Source: JAAUTT01 sp038213375 | GTDB taxonomy: Bacteria; Bacteroidota; Bacteroidia; Bacteroidales; JAAUTT01 | Direction: 5' to 3' | Assembly: GCA_038213375.1 (NCBI GenBank) | Contig: JBBQTB010000009.1 | Location: 62,001 to 126,000, forward strand | DNA length: 64,000 nt | Program-made: the position numbers and the translations under genes | Shown: piece after piece, positions 1 to 10,600 of the stretch | Numbering within the stretch: position 1 is the first letter of the stretch | How the letters are laid out: each line of letters opens with the position of its first letter | Notes under the pieces: generated by a model | Database searches by the model: none | Told to the model about the DNA's origin: nothing | Seen by the model: the letters and a program-made list of their open reading frames with translations, nothing else

Positions 1-588
1 GGAGAATGGTTAAGTGTTGATTTGGGTACAGCATCAACAGTTAAAGCCATTCAGATAAACTTTGCCGAAAACAATACACAGCTTTTTGGGCGCGATAACT
101 TACCTGCCCAACAATACCTGTTAGAATACTCGAATGATAACAAAAACTGGACTTTGCTTGTTGACAAAACAACCAATGATGAAGATTTAACCCATCAGTA
201 CCATGTGTTTAACAACCCAATAAAAGCCCGTTATTTTAAAGTAACCAATTATCGCGTACCCAATGGCACTTTTGCCATTTCCGGTTTTCGGGTATTTGGA
301 AGCGGTACCGGTAAGAAGCCTACAAAAATTAGTTCGTTTAACGTTTCAAGGAGCTTATCTGATTCCAGATCGGCCATTCTATCGTGGAATAAACAAAAAA
401 ATGCTATTGGATACAACATTCGCTTTGGCACAGAGCCCAATAAATTATATCGTAGTTATCAGGTGTATGGCAATATTTCAGTATCTATTAATAGCCTGAA
501 TAAAGGCCAGAGATACTGGTTTGCCATCGATGCATTTGGCGAAAACGGAATTACATCAGGTGTTACCCAGGAGGCAGTAATAAAATAA
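1..588 (+). CDS. C-terminal part of a secreted discoidin (F5/8 type C) / fibronectin III-like protein, 5' cut by window
   Basis: The frame is open from base 1 (beginning Gly-Glu-Trp-Leu-Ser-Val-Asp-Leu-Gly) to the TAA ending at 588, so the real start lies upstream. The first ~100 residues look like the second half of an F5/8 type C (discoidin) beta-sandwich: WLSVDLG, a YLLEYSNDNKNW segment and an ARYFKVTNY strand. The last ~85 residues look like a fibronectin III-like sandwich (ILSWNKQKNAIGYNIRFG, then RYWFAIDAFGENGIT). In Bacteroidota this C-terminal arrangement is common on secreted glycosidases such as GH43-type enzymes, where it binds glycans. The catalytic part is not in the window, so the enzyme family is inference only. 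The GH92 gene follows 74 bp downstream on the same strand. Confidence 0.75.
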   Translation, partial: GEWLSVDLGTASTVKAIQINFAENNTQLFGRDNLPAQQYLLEYSNDNKNWTLLVDKTTNDEDLTHQYHVFNNPIKARYFKVTNYRVPNGTFAISGFRVFGSGTGKKPTKISSFNVSRSLSDSRSAILSWNKQKNAIGYNIRFGTEPNKLYRSYQVYGNISVSINSLNKGQRYWFAIDAFGENGITSGVTQEAVIK

Positions 589-662
589 AGCAAATAATTT
601 TTAAAAGTATCAAAGTAGTATAAAAATTGAAATAAATAAGTGTTAATCAACAAAGATAAACT

Positions 663-2801
663 ATGCTGAGAAAAATTTCGTTTTTCATCTTATTCCTGAT
701 AGGAGTAAATAATTTGCAAGCCCAAAAAAAATTTGTTGACTATGTCAATCCTTTACTAGGTACAGCCACACTTTGGGACAGTATCGACATAGGCTATAAA
801 CCAACACACCGGACATGGGGCGCTGAGGCTTTTCCAGGTTCTTCATTGCCCAATGCAATGGTACAATTAACGCCGGTCACTAAATTTCACAGTGGTTCCG
901 GATATCAATATGAAGATACCGTCATTTATGGTTTTGCCCATACCAGCAAAGGACACTGGAACTTATGCAATATCCCTTTTCTGCCAGCTACTGGAACCAT
1001 AGCACCTGATGATTATAAATCGGCTTATAGCCACAAAAACGAATCGGCACATCCGGGCTATTACCAGGTTTACCTTAATCGATACGGCGTGAATGCAGAA
1101 TTGACTTCGACTTTGCGTTGTGCGTTTCATAAATATACCTTTAAAGATGGGCAGGGCAGAAAACTAATTGCCGACCTGGCAATGGCCAACGAAAGGGTGA
1201 AGAGCTGGGAGATCATACAGGAAGGCGACAATGTATTTCAAGGCTTTCAGCAAACTGGCGAAAAAATGTATTTCTATGCCATTTCCAATATCAGGATAAA
1301 AAATATTGAAACCCTAAAAAAAGAAAAGAAAGAGCTATCAGTAGTCAATTTTGTTGACTCACTGCAACCGCTTGAAATACAGATCGGGTTTTCGTATGTG
1401 AGCACTGCCAATGCGAAAGAGAATTTAGATAAGGAAATATTGGGTAAAAGTTTTCAACAAGTGCGTGACGAAGCAACAAAAGCATGGGAAGCCTTATTAT
1501 CGAAAATTGCAGTAACGGGAGGTACAGAAAGAGAGAAAGGAATTTTCTATTCCTGTTTGTACCGGTCGTTTTTGTGGCCGGCTTTACGGAGTGATATAAA
1601 CGGAGATTTCACCGGTCAGGATGGTAAAGTAGTAAATAAAGGTTTTAATTATTACACTGAACCTTCATTGTGGGATACTTACCGCAATAAACTAGTCTTA
1701 CTGGGCATGCTTTCCCCAAAGGTTACCAATGATATTATTCAATCGCTAATTGACAAAGGAGAAAAGAGTGGATTTATGCCGACGTTTTTCCATGGTGACC
1801 ATGCGGCACCTTTTATTGTTGGATCCTATTTGAGAGGGTTAAAAGGTTTTGATGTGAAAAGCGCGTATAATTTGCTTTTAAGAAACGCCACTCTTGAAAA
1901 CAAAAGCAGGCCCAGGGTACTTGAATATATTGAAAAGGGATACATTTCGGAACCTGATTTGGAGAACCCAAAACTTGAAACTGTAGCAGCTGCCGGAGTA
2001 ACAAAAACGTTGGAATATGCTTACGACGATTATGCCGTTGCACTTTTAGCCAAAGAAATGGGCGATCAAAGTAGTTATGACATGCTGATGAAACGTACCG
2101 GCAATTATAAGAATATGTTCGATCCTTCGACAGGATTTATGAGAGGACGCCTTGCAAATGGTGACTGGGTTAAGAATTTCGATCCAACGTTTATTTATTA
2201 CGAATATATGTATCGTGAAGCCAATGCCTGGCAGTCTTCGTTTTTTGCTCCGCACGATGTAAAAGGCTTAATTGGTTTGTACAATGGCAACGATGCTTTT
2301 GAGAAAAAACTGGATGGACTTTTTACAACACCTTTTCGTGGCAACGAAGCATATAATATTTCGGGATTTATAGGGCAATATTGCCAGGGAAATCAACCCG
2401 ATCATAGTTACCCATGGTTATACACCTTTATTGGTAAGCAAGAAAAAACACAGTTTTATCTGGATAGCCTAATGAACCATTATTATGACATGGGTAATGA
2501 AAAGTTGGCTTATGCTGGAATGGATGATGCCGGCGAAATGTCGTCATGGTATGTGTTTAGTGCCATCGGGCTTTATACATTTTCGCCTGTCGATCCTGAA
2601 TATATTATCTCGGTACCTCTTTTCGATAAAGTAGAATTTAACCTTGGCGAAAAGAGTTTTTCTATCATCAAAAAAAAATCAGGAAGTAAAATTACAGGGA
2701 TTACCTATGGAGGTAAAAAAATTGGAAACTTTAAAATTGAAGATAAAGAGCTGAGAAAAGGTAAACAATTAGTGATTTCAGTTCAAAAAATTAATCAATA
2801 A
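663..2801 (+). CDS. GH92 family alpha-mannosidase-like exo-glycosidase, secreted
   Basis: 712 residues, the usual length for GH92, a calcium-dependent family of inverting exo-alpha-mannosidases. A signal peptide occupies about residues 1-20, ending LQAQ. The N-terminal beta-sandwich starts with the family hallmark VNPLLGT and has FPGSSLPNAMVQLTP and YGFAHTSKGHW. The (alpha/alpha)6 part carries EANAWQ (E519, the position I take for the catalytic acid), a GNQPDH motif (residues 576-581) and DDAGEMSSWYVFSAIG from residue 621, which holds the Asp pair expected in the catalytic base region. Most relatives I know have Glu in GNEPDH; here residue 578 is Gln, and SKGHWN replaces the commoner His-Leu-Ser-Gly stretch, so this is a divergent subgroup and its linkage specificity is uncertain. 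Start chosen at the ATG that gives the complete signal peptide. It lies 105 bp before a GH2 gene and probably acts in the periplasm or at the surface. Confidence 0.88.
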   Translation: MLRKISFFILFLIGVNNLQAQKKFVDYVNPLLGTATLWDSIDIGYKPTHRTWGAEAFPGSSLPNAMVQLTPVTKFHSGSGYQYEDTVIYGFAHTSKGHWNLCNIPFLPATGTIAPDDYKSAYSHKNESAHPGYYQVYLNRYGVNAELTSTLRCAFHKYTFKDGQGRKLIADLAMANERVKSWEIIQEGDNVFQGFQQTGEKMYFYAISNIRIKNIETLKKEKKELSVVNFVDSLQPLEIQIGFSYVSTANAKENLDKEILGKSFQQVRDEATKAWEALLSKIAVTGGTEREKGIFYSCLYRSFLWPALRSDINGDFTGQDGKVVNKGFNYYTEPSLWDTYRNKLVLLGMLSPKVTNDIIQSLIDKGEKSGFMPTFFHGDHAAPFIVGSYLRGLKGFDVKSAYNLLLRNATLENKSRPRVLEYIEKGYISEPDLENPKLETVAAAGVTKTLEYAYDDYAVALLAKEMGDQSSYDMLMKRTGNYKNMFDPSTGFMRGRLANGDWVKNFDPTFIYYEYMYREANAWQSSFFAPHDVKGLIGLYNGNDAFEKKLDGLFTTPFRGNEAYNISGFIGQYCQGNQPDHSYPWLYTFIGKQEKTQFYLDSLMNHYYDMGNEKLAYAGMDDAGEMSSWYVFSAIGLYTFSPVDPEYIISVPLFDKVEFNLGEKSFSIIKKKSGSKITGITYGGKKIGNFKIEDKELRKGKQLVISVQKINQ

Positions 2802-2906
2802 ATACAAAAAAACATTTTGAAACAATAGTTGAGAATATTAACCAAGAATGGAAACGCACTTCAATATTATTATTTATAAAATCACTCTAATTAATAAGTC
2901 TTTAAC

Positions 2907-5900
2907 ATGAAGAATTTTAGAATTTTAATTTTTATCATGCTTTCAGTTTTTTTTATTGGACAGCAGTCTGCTTCTTCACAGGAAATCAATGAAGATGTTT
3001 TATACAAAATCATTAGTCCGAAGGGCCTGGTGATTGATTGCCGAAATAGTGAGGACAATTCAAGTCACATTTATCTTGCAAAAGATAACGCCGGTAGCAA
3101 AGGGCAGTATTGGAGAATTGTTTCGAACGGTGATCGTAAAATCATTTATTGTCCTTTCAACCAAAAAGGGATGGACATTGCGGAAGACCAAGGCAAAGAA
3201 TTTATAGTAAATATGTGGGGATTTAGCCACGGCAACAGCAACCAGCACTGGTTTATGAAAAAACAAGCCGATGGCAATTATTCCCTTGCCCATTCAAATT
3301 CAGGACTGTTTCTTTCGCTTATTGAACCCGAGAAAGAAGGCGTTGCAGTTTATATCTCCAATAAAAATCAAGCTGGATGGAAGCTTGTTCCAACCAGAAT
3401 GAAGATGCCTCCTGAGAACTTCCGCGGAGCAGACGATTGGGAGAACGAGCAAATATTTGCTGTCAATAAAGAAGAAGGACACAACACCTACATTGCATAT
3501 CCTGATGAAGCAAGCCTGAAAGCCGATAAATATTTTGAATTCCCTTGGGAGACCACTACTTCGGCATACTACCAGTCGTTGAATGGTACATGGAAATTTC
3601 ATTGGGTAAAGCAACCTTCAGAACGTCCAATAGATTTTTATAAAACAGATTACGATGTTTCAAAATGGAAAGAACTTCCCGTGCCATCGAACATGGAAAT
3701 GAATGGTTACGGAACGCCTATTTACACCAACATCACATACCCATTCTTAAATAAGCCTTCGCTTATCGCACCACAAAAAGGATATACCAATGAAAATGAA
3801 CCCAACCCGGTTGGTTCATACCGCCGCAAATTTACGATACCTGTAACATGGGACGGTAAAAATATTTACCTCCATTTCGATGGCGTTTACAGTGGCATTT
3901 CCGTTTGGGTCAATGGCCAGAAGGTTGGATACAGCCAGGGTTCTAACAACGACGCAGAATTCAATATAACCAGCTATGTGAAAGAAGGCGAGAACATGAT
4001 TGCCGCTGAAGTGTATCGTTGGACTGACGGCAGCTACATTGAAGATCAGGACATGTTCCGATTGAGTGGGATACACCGTGATGTATATTTGATGGCTACA
4101 CCAAAAACGCATGTTCGGAATTACATTTTGACAGCAGAATTTAAAGGCGATGATTTCCAATCAGCACTTTTCAAAGTAGATGCTTCGGTGAAAAATTTGG
4201 GAGACAACGCAACGTCTGCAAAAACCTTGGAAGTAACATTGCTTGATCCTTCAGGAAAGAAGGTAAGCAGCCTCACACAGAAGATTGATGGAATGGCAGA
4301 CAATACAGAAAAGGCATTTAAGTTGGAAACCAATGTTGATAAGCCTTTGCTTTGGTCGGCTGAAAAACCCAATTTGTATTCAGTTATTGTAACATTGAAG
4401 AATGATAAAGGAATAGAAACCGAGGCCATGTCGTCGAAGTTTGGTTTCCGTAAAATTGAAATAAAGAATAAGCATTTTTATATCAACAATGAATCGGTAT
4501 TTTTCAAAGGTACCAACCGCCATGATATCGACCCACAGATGGGAAAAGCTATCCCTGTTGAGACCATGTTAAAAGATGTGTTGATGATGAAGCAGCACAA
4601 CTTTAATATGGTTCGCACCAGCCATTATCCCAATAGCTCAAAAATGTATGCAATGTATGACTACTACGGATTGTATATTGTTGACGAAGCTGATTTGGAA
4701 TGCCACGGCAATCAAAGTATCAGCGACAGGATAAGCTGGCTACCAGCCTATCTCGACCGCATTACCCGCGTTATCCAGCGCGACAGAAATCACCCATCGG
4801 TTGTATTTTGGTCGTTAGGAAACGAAGCTGGTGCTGGTAAAAACTTCAATGATATGTACAAAAGAGCTAAAGAATTAGATCCTCGCCCTGTGCATTACGA
4901 AGGAAAAAATGATATAGCAGATATGGACTCGCAGATGTACCCAGACTTAATTGATATGGCAAGAAATGACCAGAGAGAAACAAACAAGCCCTATTTCTTG
5001 TGCGAGTATGACCACTCGATGGGAAATGCAATGGGAAATATGGCTGAATACTGGGACTATATCGAGAACAAATCGCAACGCATGATTGGTGGCTGTATTT
5101 GGGATTGGGTTGATCAGGGTATCAATAAAGTGGGGCAACCTAAGAACCACTATTATTTTGGCGGTGACTTTGGCGATAAACCAAACGATATGGACTTCTG
5201 TGCAAACGGGCTTACCACAGCCGACCGCAGGGAAACAGCCAAATTAATCGAAGCCAAAAAAGTATACCAGTACATTAAATTCAAGCCAATGGCTGTTAAT
5301 TCAGGTAAAGTAGAAATACTTAACCACTATGATTTCTCTAACCTGAATGAATTCAACTTTAAGTGGGTTGTTTTAAAAAATGGCGTCAACATAGAATCCG
5401 GCGTGTTTGATAGTTTCGCACTGGCTCCTAATGAAAGCAAAATCGTAACCATACCTTTTAAAACACGCATTGGAAACAGACGTAGTGGAAGTGACAATGA
5501 AAATGAATATTTCCTCAACGTATATGCCGAATTGAAGTCGGATACCCATTGGGCCAAGTCAGGATTTCAAGTAGCATCTGAACAATTTGCATTAAATCTA
5601 CGTCCTTCGGTTGATATGGTTGATTTGTCCGCTCAGGGTTCATTAGACGCAAAGGTTCTGGATGGTAAACTAACCATTAGCAGTGCAGCCTTCAAAACGA
5701 TTTTGGATATCAAAACCGGTATTTTCACTTCGTTGCAGTATGGCGGGGAAGAGATTATCTATAAAGGAAATGGACTAAATCTTAATTGGTACAGAAGTGT
5801 AGGCAATGACAAATTCACCGACCAACGTTATTATGAGACCAAGTTTGAAGCGCCGATGCTAACATGGAAGGCTGATAGCAGCCAGAAGTTTGTGACAATA

Positions 5901-6503
5901 ATAGTAAACTCAACTGCAACCATTCAATCTGAGAAAAAAGTCAGCATTGCCTATTTGGTGAAATATGTGGTTTATGCCGATGGAACAATTGATGTGGATG
6001 CCAGCTTTACAAAACCAGAAAACGGAGCAATTGTTCGTCGCTTAGGTTTGCAAATGCAGCTACCACAAGGTTTTGAAAACATCCAGTGGTATGGTAATGG
6101 TCCACAAGAAAGTTACATCGACAGAATTACCTCAGCTTTTGTTGGTTTATACCAAACAACAGTTACCGGGATGGAATCGGAACATTATATTCGTGCGCAA
6201 AGCTTGGGCAATCGCGAAGGTATCCGTTGGATGACAATTACCAATGGGAATCATTTTGGTTTGAAGATAAGTTCAAAAAATCATCTTAGCATGAGTGCAC
6301 TGCACATGACCGATAACGATTTATGGTCATCATTGCACGATTTTAATCTCGACAGTATCCGCAAACCTGAAGTATATTTGAATCTCGACTGTATGCAACA
6401 AGGTTTGGGCAATGCAACCTGCGGCCCAAGACCATTGCCACAGTATATGATTCCGGCAAATGCGCCTCTCAGCTATTCATTCAGGATTGAGCCTGTGAAA
6501 TAA
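2907..6503 (+). CDS. GH2 LacZ-type beta-galactosidase with N-terminal ricin-like lectin domain
   Basis: 1198 residues. The signal peptide is about residues 1-24 (ending SASSQ). Residues ~28-165 form a beta-trefoil-like lectin region with repeated QYWRI, QHWFM and GWKLV motifs, as in RICIN/CBM13 domains. From ~170 on it is a LacZ-type GH2: the WENEQIFAVNKEEGH opening, jelly-roll sugar-binding domain, Ig-like domain, TIM barrel with acid/base E640 in SLGNEAGAG and probable nucleophile E700 in CEYDHSMGNAMGN, a second Ig-like domain, and a C-terminal Bgal_small_N beta-sandwich ending near YSFRIEPVK. Typical LacZ proteins are ~1030-1080 residues; the lectin domain accounts for the extra length. 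It should release terminal beta-galactose in the periplasm or at the surface. CEYDHS differs slightly from the usual CEYAHA. It is a paralogue of the GH2 gene at 7625. Confidence 0.93.
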   Translation: MKNFRILIFIMLSVFFIGQQSASSQEINEDVLYKIISPKGLVIDCRNSEDNSSHIYLAKDNAGSKGQYWRIVSNGDRKIIYCPFNQKGMDIAEDQGKEFIVNMWGFSHGNSNQHWFMKKQADGNYSLAHSNSGLFLSLIEPEKEGVAVYISNKNQAGWKLVPTRMKMPPENFRGADDWENEQIFAVNKEEGHNTYIAYPDEASLKADKYFEFPWETTTSAYYQSLNGTWKFHWVKQPSERPIDFYKTDYDVSKWKELPVPSNMEMNGYGTPIYTNITYPFLNKPSLIAPQKGYTNENEPNPVGSYRRKFTIPVTWDGKNIYLHFDGVYSGISVWVNGQKVGYSQGSNNDAEFNITSYVKEGENMIAAEVYRWTDGSYIEDQDMFRLSGIHRDVYLMATPKTHVRNYILTAEFKGDDFQSALFKVDASVKNLGDNATSAKTLEVTLLDPSGKKVSSLTQKIDGMADNTEKAFKLETNVDKPLLWSAEKPNLYSVIVTLKNDKGIETEAMSSKFGFRKIEIKNKHFYINNESVFFKGTNRHDIDPQMGKAIPVETMLKDVLMMKQHNFNMVRTSHYPNSSKMYAMYDYYGLYIVDEADLECHGNQSISDRISWLPAYLDRITRVIQRDRNHPSVVFWSLGNEAGAGKNFNDMYKRAKELDPRPVHYEGKNDIADMDSQMYPDLIDMARNDQRETNKPYFLCEYDHSMGNAMGNMAEYWDYIENKSQRMIGGCIWDWVDQGINKVGQPKNHYYFGGDFGDKPNDMDFCANGLTTADRRETAKLIEAKKVYQYIKFKPMAVNSGKVEILNHYDFSNLNEFNFKWVVLKNGVNIESGVFDSFALAPNESKIVTIPFKTRIGNRRSGSDNENEYFLNVYAELKSDTHWAKSGFQVASEQFALNLRPSVDMVDLSAQGSLDAKVLDGKLTISSAAFKTILDIKTGIFTSLQYGGEEIIYKGNGLNLNWYRSVGNDKFTDQRYYETKFEAPMLTWKADSSQKFVTIIVNSTATIQSEKKVSIAYLVKYVVYADGTIDVDASFTKPENGAIVRRLGLQMQLPQGFENIQWYGNGPQESYIDRITSAFVGLYQTTVTGMESEHYIRAQSLGNREGIRWMTITNGNHFGLKISSKNHLSMSALHMTDNDLWSSLHDFNLDSIRKPEVYLNLDCMQQGLGNATCGPRPLPQYMIPANAPLSYSFRIEPVK

Positions 6504-6564
6504 TATTGTTGAAATTGACCACTTTTGGGATAAAAAAGAATCAATCAGTTCTATAATCAATAAA

Positions 6565-6609
6565 AATACTCCAGCATTCTGATTAAAATTAGAGTGTTGG
6601 AGTATTTTA
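6565..6609 (+). terminator. Probable rho-independent terminator after the lectin-GH2 gene
   Basis: A 19-base arm at 6565-6583 pairs with 6588-6606 around a 4-base loop; the stem is continuous if three G-U wobbles are allowed. A short T-rich tail follows. It lies 62 bp after the GH2 stop codon and separates that gene from the decayed GH38 gene. Confidence 0.65.
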
Positions 6610-6738
6610 TTCAACTACAAAAAGATGAAAGACGATGGTTTGGCAAGAAGAAGATTAGCCAAGTGTAATCATCTTATGAATATTGAAATTTCCAAAACAT
6701 TATAAATCAACAATATCTATTTAAACCGTAAAACACTA

Positions 6739-7405
6739 ATAGAAAAAACATTTTTATGGACTTCTCATAGTAGGACTCCTTTTGCCTTTGCTGATTTTTG
6801 CCCAGCAAATTGAAAAACGGGAGAAATACGACATTTCCAAAGATAAAGTATTGTACACTATTGGGTATGCTCACCTGGATACCGAGTGGAACTGGGAATA
6901 TCCGACAACCATTAATGAGTGCATTAAGAAAACGATGGAGGATAACTTCAAACTTCTTGAAAAGTACCCTGATTATGTATTCAATTTTACCGGATCGCGC
7001 CGTTATAACATGATGAAGGAGTATTATCCTGAATTGTATAAACGCGTCAGCGATTATATCAAACAAGGTCGGTGGTTTATTTCCGGATCCTCGGTTGATG
7101 AGGGTGAAGTAAATATTTCATCTTCTGAATCGGTTATCCGCCAGGTATTGTATGGAAACCTCTTTTTCCGGCGAGAATTCAACAAAGAAAGTTACGATTA
7201 TGCTTCCTGACTGTTTCGGGTTTGTAGCTACCTTGCCTTCGGTTTGGAACCATGCCGGATTGTTGGGCTTCTCTACGCAAAAAATGACCTGGGGTTCTGC
7301 AAACGGTCTGCCATTCAACGTGGGCGTTTGGGAAGGTCCCGACGGCAAAGGATTATTATCGGCTTTAAACGGAACGGGCTGCGGTCGTGAGATCGCTTCG
7401 CTAAG
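6739..7405 (+). pseudogene. Decayed GH38 alpha-mannosidase (broken start codon, frameshift, truncation)
   Basis: The first reading frame encodes a signal peptide (KKHFYGLLIVGLLLPLLIFA) and then a GH38 N-terminal domain: YTIGYAHLDTEWNWEYP (the zinc-binding HLD), NFTGS, a GRWFISGSSVDEGEVN segment. The expected nucleophile motif, LPDCFGF, appears only in another frame after about 7200, where two bases (AT) seem to be missing compared with an uninterrupted TAT-ATG reading. The expected ATG before the signal peptide reads A-T-A-G at 6739-6742, as if one A had been inserted, and there is no other good start. Similarity stops near 7400 (VWEGPDGKGLLSALNGTG then unrelated residues); normal GH38 proteins are about 1000 residues. 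So only about the first 210 residues remain and cannot be made as one protein. It lies between two GH2 genes, so the locus formerly encoded an additional mannosidase. Confidence 0.88.
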
Positions 7406-7559
7406 TTTAAAAGGTGCTATAACTTGTATCTGGCACTGCGCAAGTTAGGTATCCTTTTTAAGAAGGGTTGTGAGGTCAAAACCTTAAGTCAAAAACATTG
7501 ATATAATATTAAATTGAAACAGTTTTTTATTCTTTTAATAAAAAAGAACCAAGTATTGA

Positions 7560-7567
7560 TAACTTTG
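7560..7567 (+). promoter_or_regulatory. Possible Bacteroidota -7 promoter element (TAACTTTG)
   Basis: TAACTTTG fits the TAnnTTTG consensus of Bacteroidota housekeeping promoters and lies 57 bp before the ATG of the GH2 gene at 7625. I did not find a convincing -33 element upstream, so this is a motif match only. Confidence 0.45.
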
Positions 7568-7624
7568 TGTCATAGAGCTTTCTTGGCATTTATAAAATTG
7601 TAATTATTAAATAATCCGTATGTA

Positions 7625-10600
7625 ATGAAAAAAACCTTATTTGTTTTATTGATGTTCGCTGCCGGGCTAATTCAATCCTTTGCCCAACCGGCTGAGTGGG
7701 AAAATGCTAAAATATTTGCTGTCAATAAAGAACCTGCTCATGCCACCTTTATGGTGTATGACAATGAAAAGGCTGCCATAGCAGATGAATTTTCGGCATC
7801 ACCCTGGTTTCAGACCTTAAATGGCCCATGGAAATTCAATTGGGTGGATCAACCGGAAAAACGCCCACAGGATTTTTATAAGGACAGTTACAATGTCAGC
7901 AAATGGAAAGATATTCCGGTGCCAAGCGATTGGCAAATGCAGGGATATGATTACCCGATTTACACAAATATTGAATATCCGTTTCCTAAAAATCAACCTT
8001 TTATTGGGCATACCTACAAACCCGGAGAAAGTTCGAAAATGACCAAAGGTCTGGGAATGATGCCTAACGATAAATATTACAACCCGGTCGGATCCTATAA
8101 ACGGACATTTACCATACCTGCTGCATGGAAGGGAATGGATGTTTTTGTACATTTTGGTGGCGTGAATTCGGCCATGTACCTTTGGGTAAACGGTCAAAAA
8201 GTTGGTTATAGCGAAGACAGCAAAAGTCCTGCAGAGTTTAACATTTCGAAATACCTTCACGACGGAACAAATATCATGTCTTTAGAAGTATACCGCTGGA
8301 GTGATGGAAGTTATCTCGAAGACCAGGATTTTTTCAGACTTAGTGGTATTGAACGGGATGTTTATTTGTTGGCTACACCGAAAATCCGGATTGCCGATTT
8401 TTTTGCCAAAGCTGGTCTGGACGCACAATATGTGAGCGGAACATTGAATCTCGATGTAAAATTGAACAACAGCTTAAAGGAAAATCAAAACGGAGTCAAT
8501 TTGACAGTAAATCTATATGATGCTGAAAATGGCGAAAAAGTATTTACCGAATCCAAAAAGGCTGATGTTTCTGCCAATGGATCCGGCACTGTGAATTTTT
8601 CATCAAGCTTTGAGAAAGCCAAACATTGGTCAGCAGAATTTCCTAATTTATACAACCTCACCATTCAACTTTCGGATAATAGCGGAAAGCTTTTACAAAC
8701 AACCGGTTGTAATGTGGGTTTCCGTACCAGCGAAATTAAAAACGGACAATTACTCGTCAATGGAAAAGCCATTCTCATCAAAGGGGTGAACCGTCACGAA
8801 CACGATCCGGTGACAGGGCATGTAATTACCCTGCCGTATATGAAAAAAGATATCGAATTGTTAAAACAGTTTAATTTTAATGCCATCCGTACTTGCCACT
8901 ATCCTGACGATCCGGCTTGGTATAAACTGTGCGATAAATATGGTATTTACCTGTATGACGAAGCCAATATTGAGTCTCATGGTTATGGATATGATCCTGA
9001 TCAGACACTTGGGAATAATCCTGATTATATGGAGGCTCATCTTTACAGAATGAGTAATATGGTGGAACGCGACAAAAACCATCCATCTGTCATCGTATGG
9101 TCTATGGGAAATGAAGCCGGGACAGGAGTTAATTTTCTGGCTAACTATAAATGGACAAAAAGCAGAGATACTTCGCGTCCTGTAAGTTATGAACGTGCTG
9201 AGAAAGATACACGGATTAAGGAACGACATACCGATATCATTGGAGACATGTATGCCTCTATTACTGAGGTAGAAGAAATTTTTACCAAAGAAAAAGACCG
9301 TCCGTTTATTTGGGTTGAATATGCACATGCCATGGGAAATAGCACCGGCAATTTTCAGGACTTATGGGATTTTGTTGAATCTCATCCCCAACAACATCAG
9401 GGAGGATTTATATGGGATTGGGTAGACCAGGGATTTTATAAAAAGAATGCCAAAGGCCGTACCTTTTTTTCCTACGGTGGAGATTATGAACCAAAGGGTA
9501 TACATAACGATTTAAATTTCTGTGCCAATGGTCTGGTATGGCCCGATCGCTCCATTCATCCCGGTATTTGGGAAGTGAAGAAGGTGTACCAGTACATTAA
9601 AATAAGGCCTTTAAACCTTGAAACATACCGTTTTGAGGTCAAAAATATGTTCGATTTTACCAACCTGAAAGACTATAAAATCAGTTGGGAAGTTCAAGGC
9701 AATGGAGTTACTGTGCAGAAAGGCGAATTTCCTTTACTTGATGTTGCACCACGAACTTCATCCATTATGCGTATCGACGACATTAAAATTGATCCGCAAC
9801 CGGGCGTGGAATACTATATTAATTTTACAGCCGAAACGACAAAAGGTACTGAAATGGTGCCGCTTGGACATATAGTAGCCAATGAGCAATACAAACTGCC
9901 AGTTTTTTTACCAAAAGCAGCGGTAAAGGAGAATGTCTCAAATAAAGCTGAAGTGAAAACCTCACCAGAGAAATATATTGTTTCCAATACCGATTTCTCG
10001 GTTACATTTGATCGCAAGGCAGGGAATATGTCATCTTTCAAATTTAAAGGCGATGAATTGGTAAAGGAAGGATTACAATTAAATTTCTGGAGAGCACCAA
10101 CGGATAATGACTTTGGCAACAACATGCAGCTGCGGTTGAAAATGTGGAAAAATGCAGGAAAAACCCGCGTGGTGACCAGCGATTCCATTATTAAACTCAA
10201 TGATGCTGAAACCCGCATCGTGTTTAATTTCAATTTGCCCGATGTTGACGCAGCCTATCGAAGTGAATATGTGGTCTATGGAAGTGGAAAAGTAGTTTTG
10301 AACAATTCTTTTGTTCCCGGAAAGAGCTTACTCGCCAAAGGAAAAAATACGGAATTACCGCGGTTTGGCGTGTGTATTACCCTGCCAAAAGAATATGATA
10401 ATATGAAGTGGTTTGGCCGTGGTCCTTTCGAAAACTATTGGGACAGAAATTCAGCCGCTTTTGTTGGAACTTATTCAGCAAAAGTTGCCGAGCAATTTGT
10501 GCCATACGTTCGTCCACAGGAAAATGGCAATAAAACCGATGTTCGCTGGATGACCCTCACCAATTCCAAAGGAAAGGGAATAAAGTTTACCGGTTTGCCA

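Noticed and set aside
3060..5557. Several long antisense ORFs inside the GH2 gene and likewise inside other hydrolase genes
   Set aside because: They follow the codon phase of the real gene, lack starts with signals and have no recognisable protein features.
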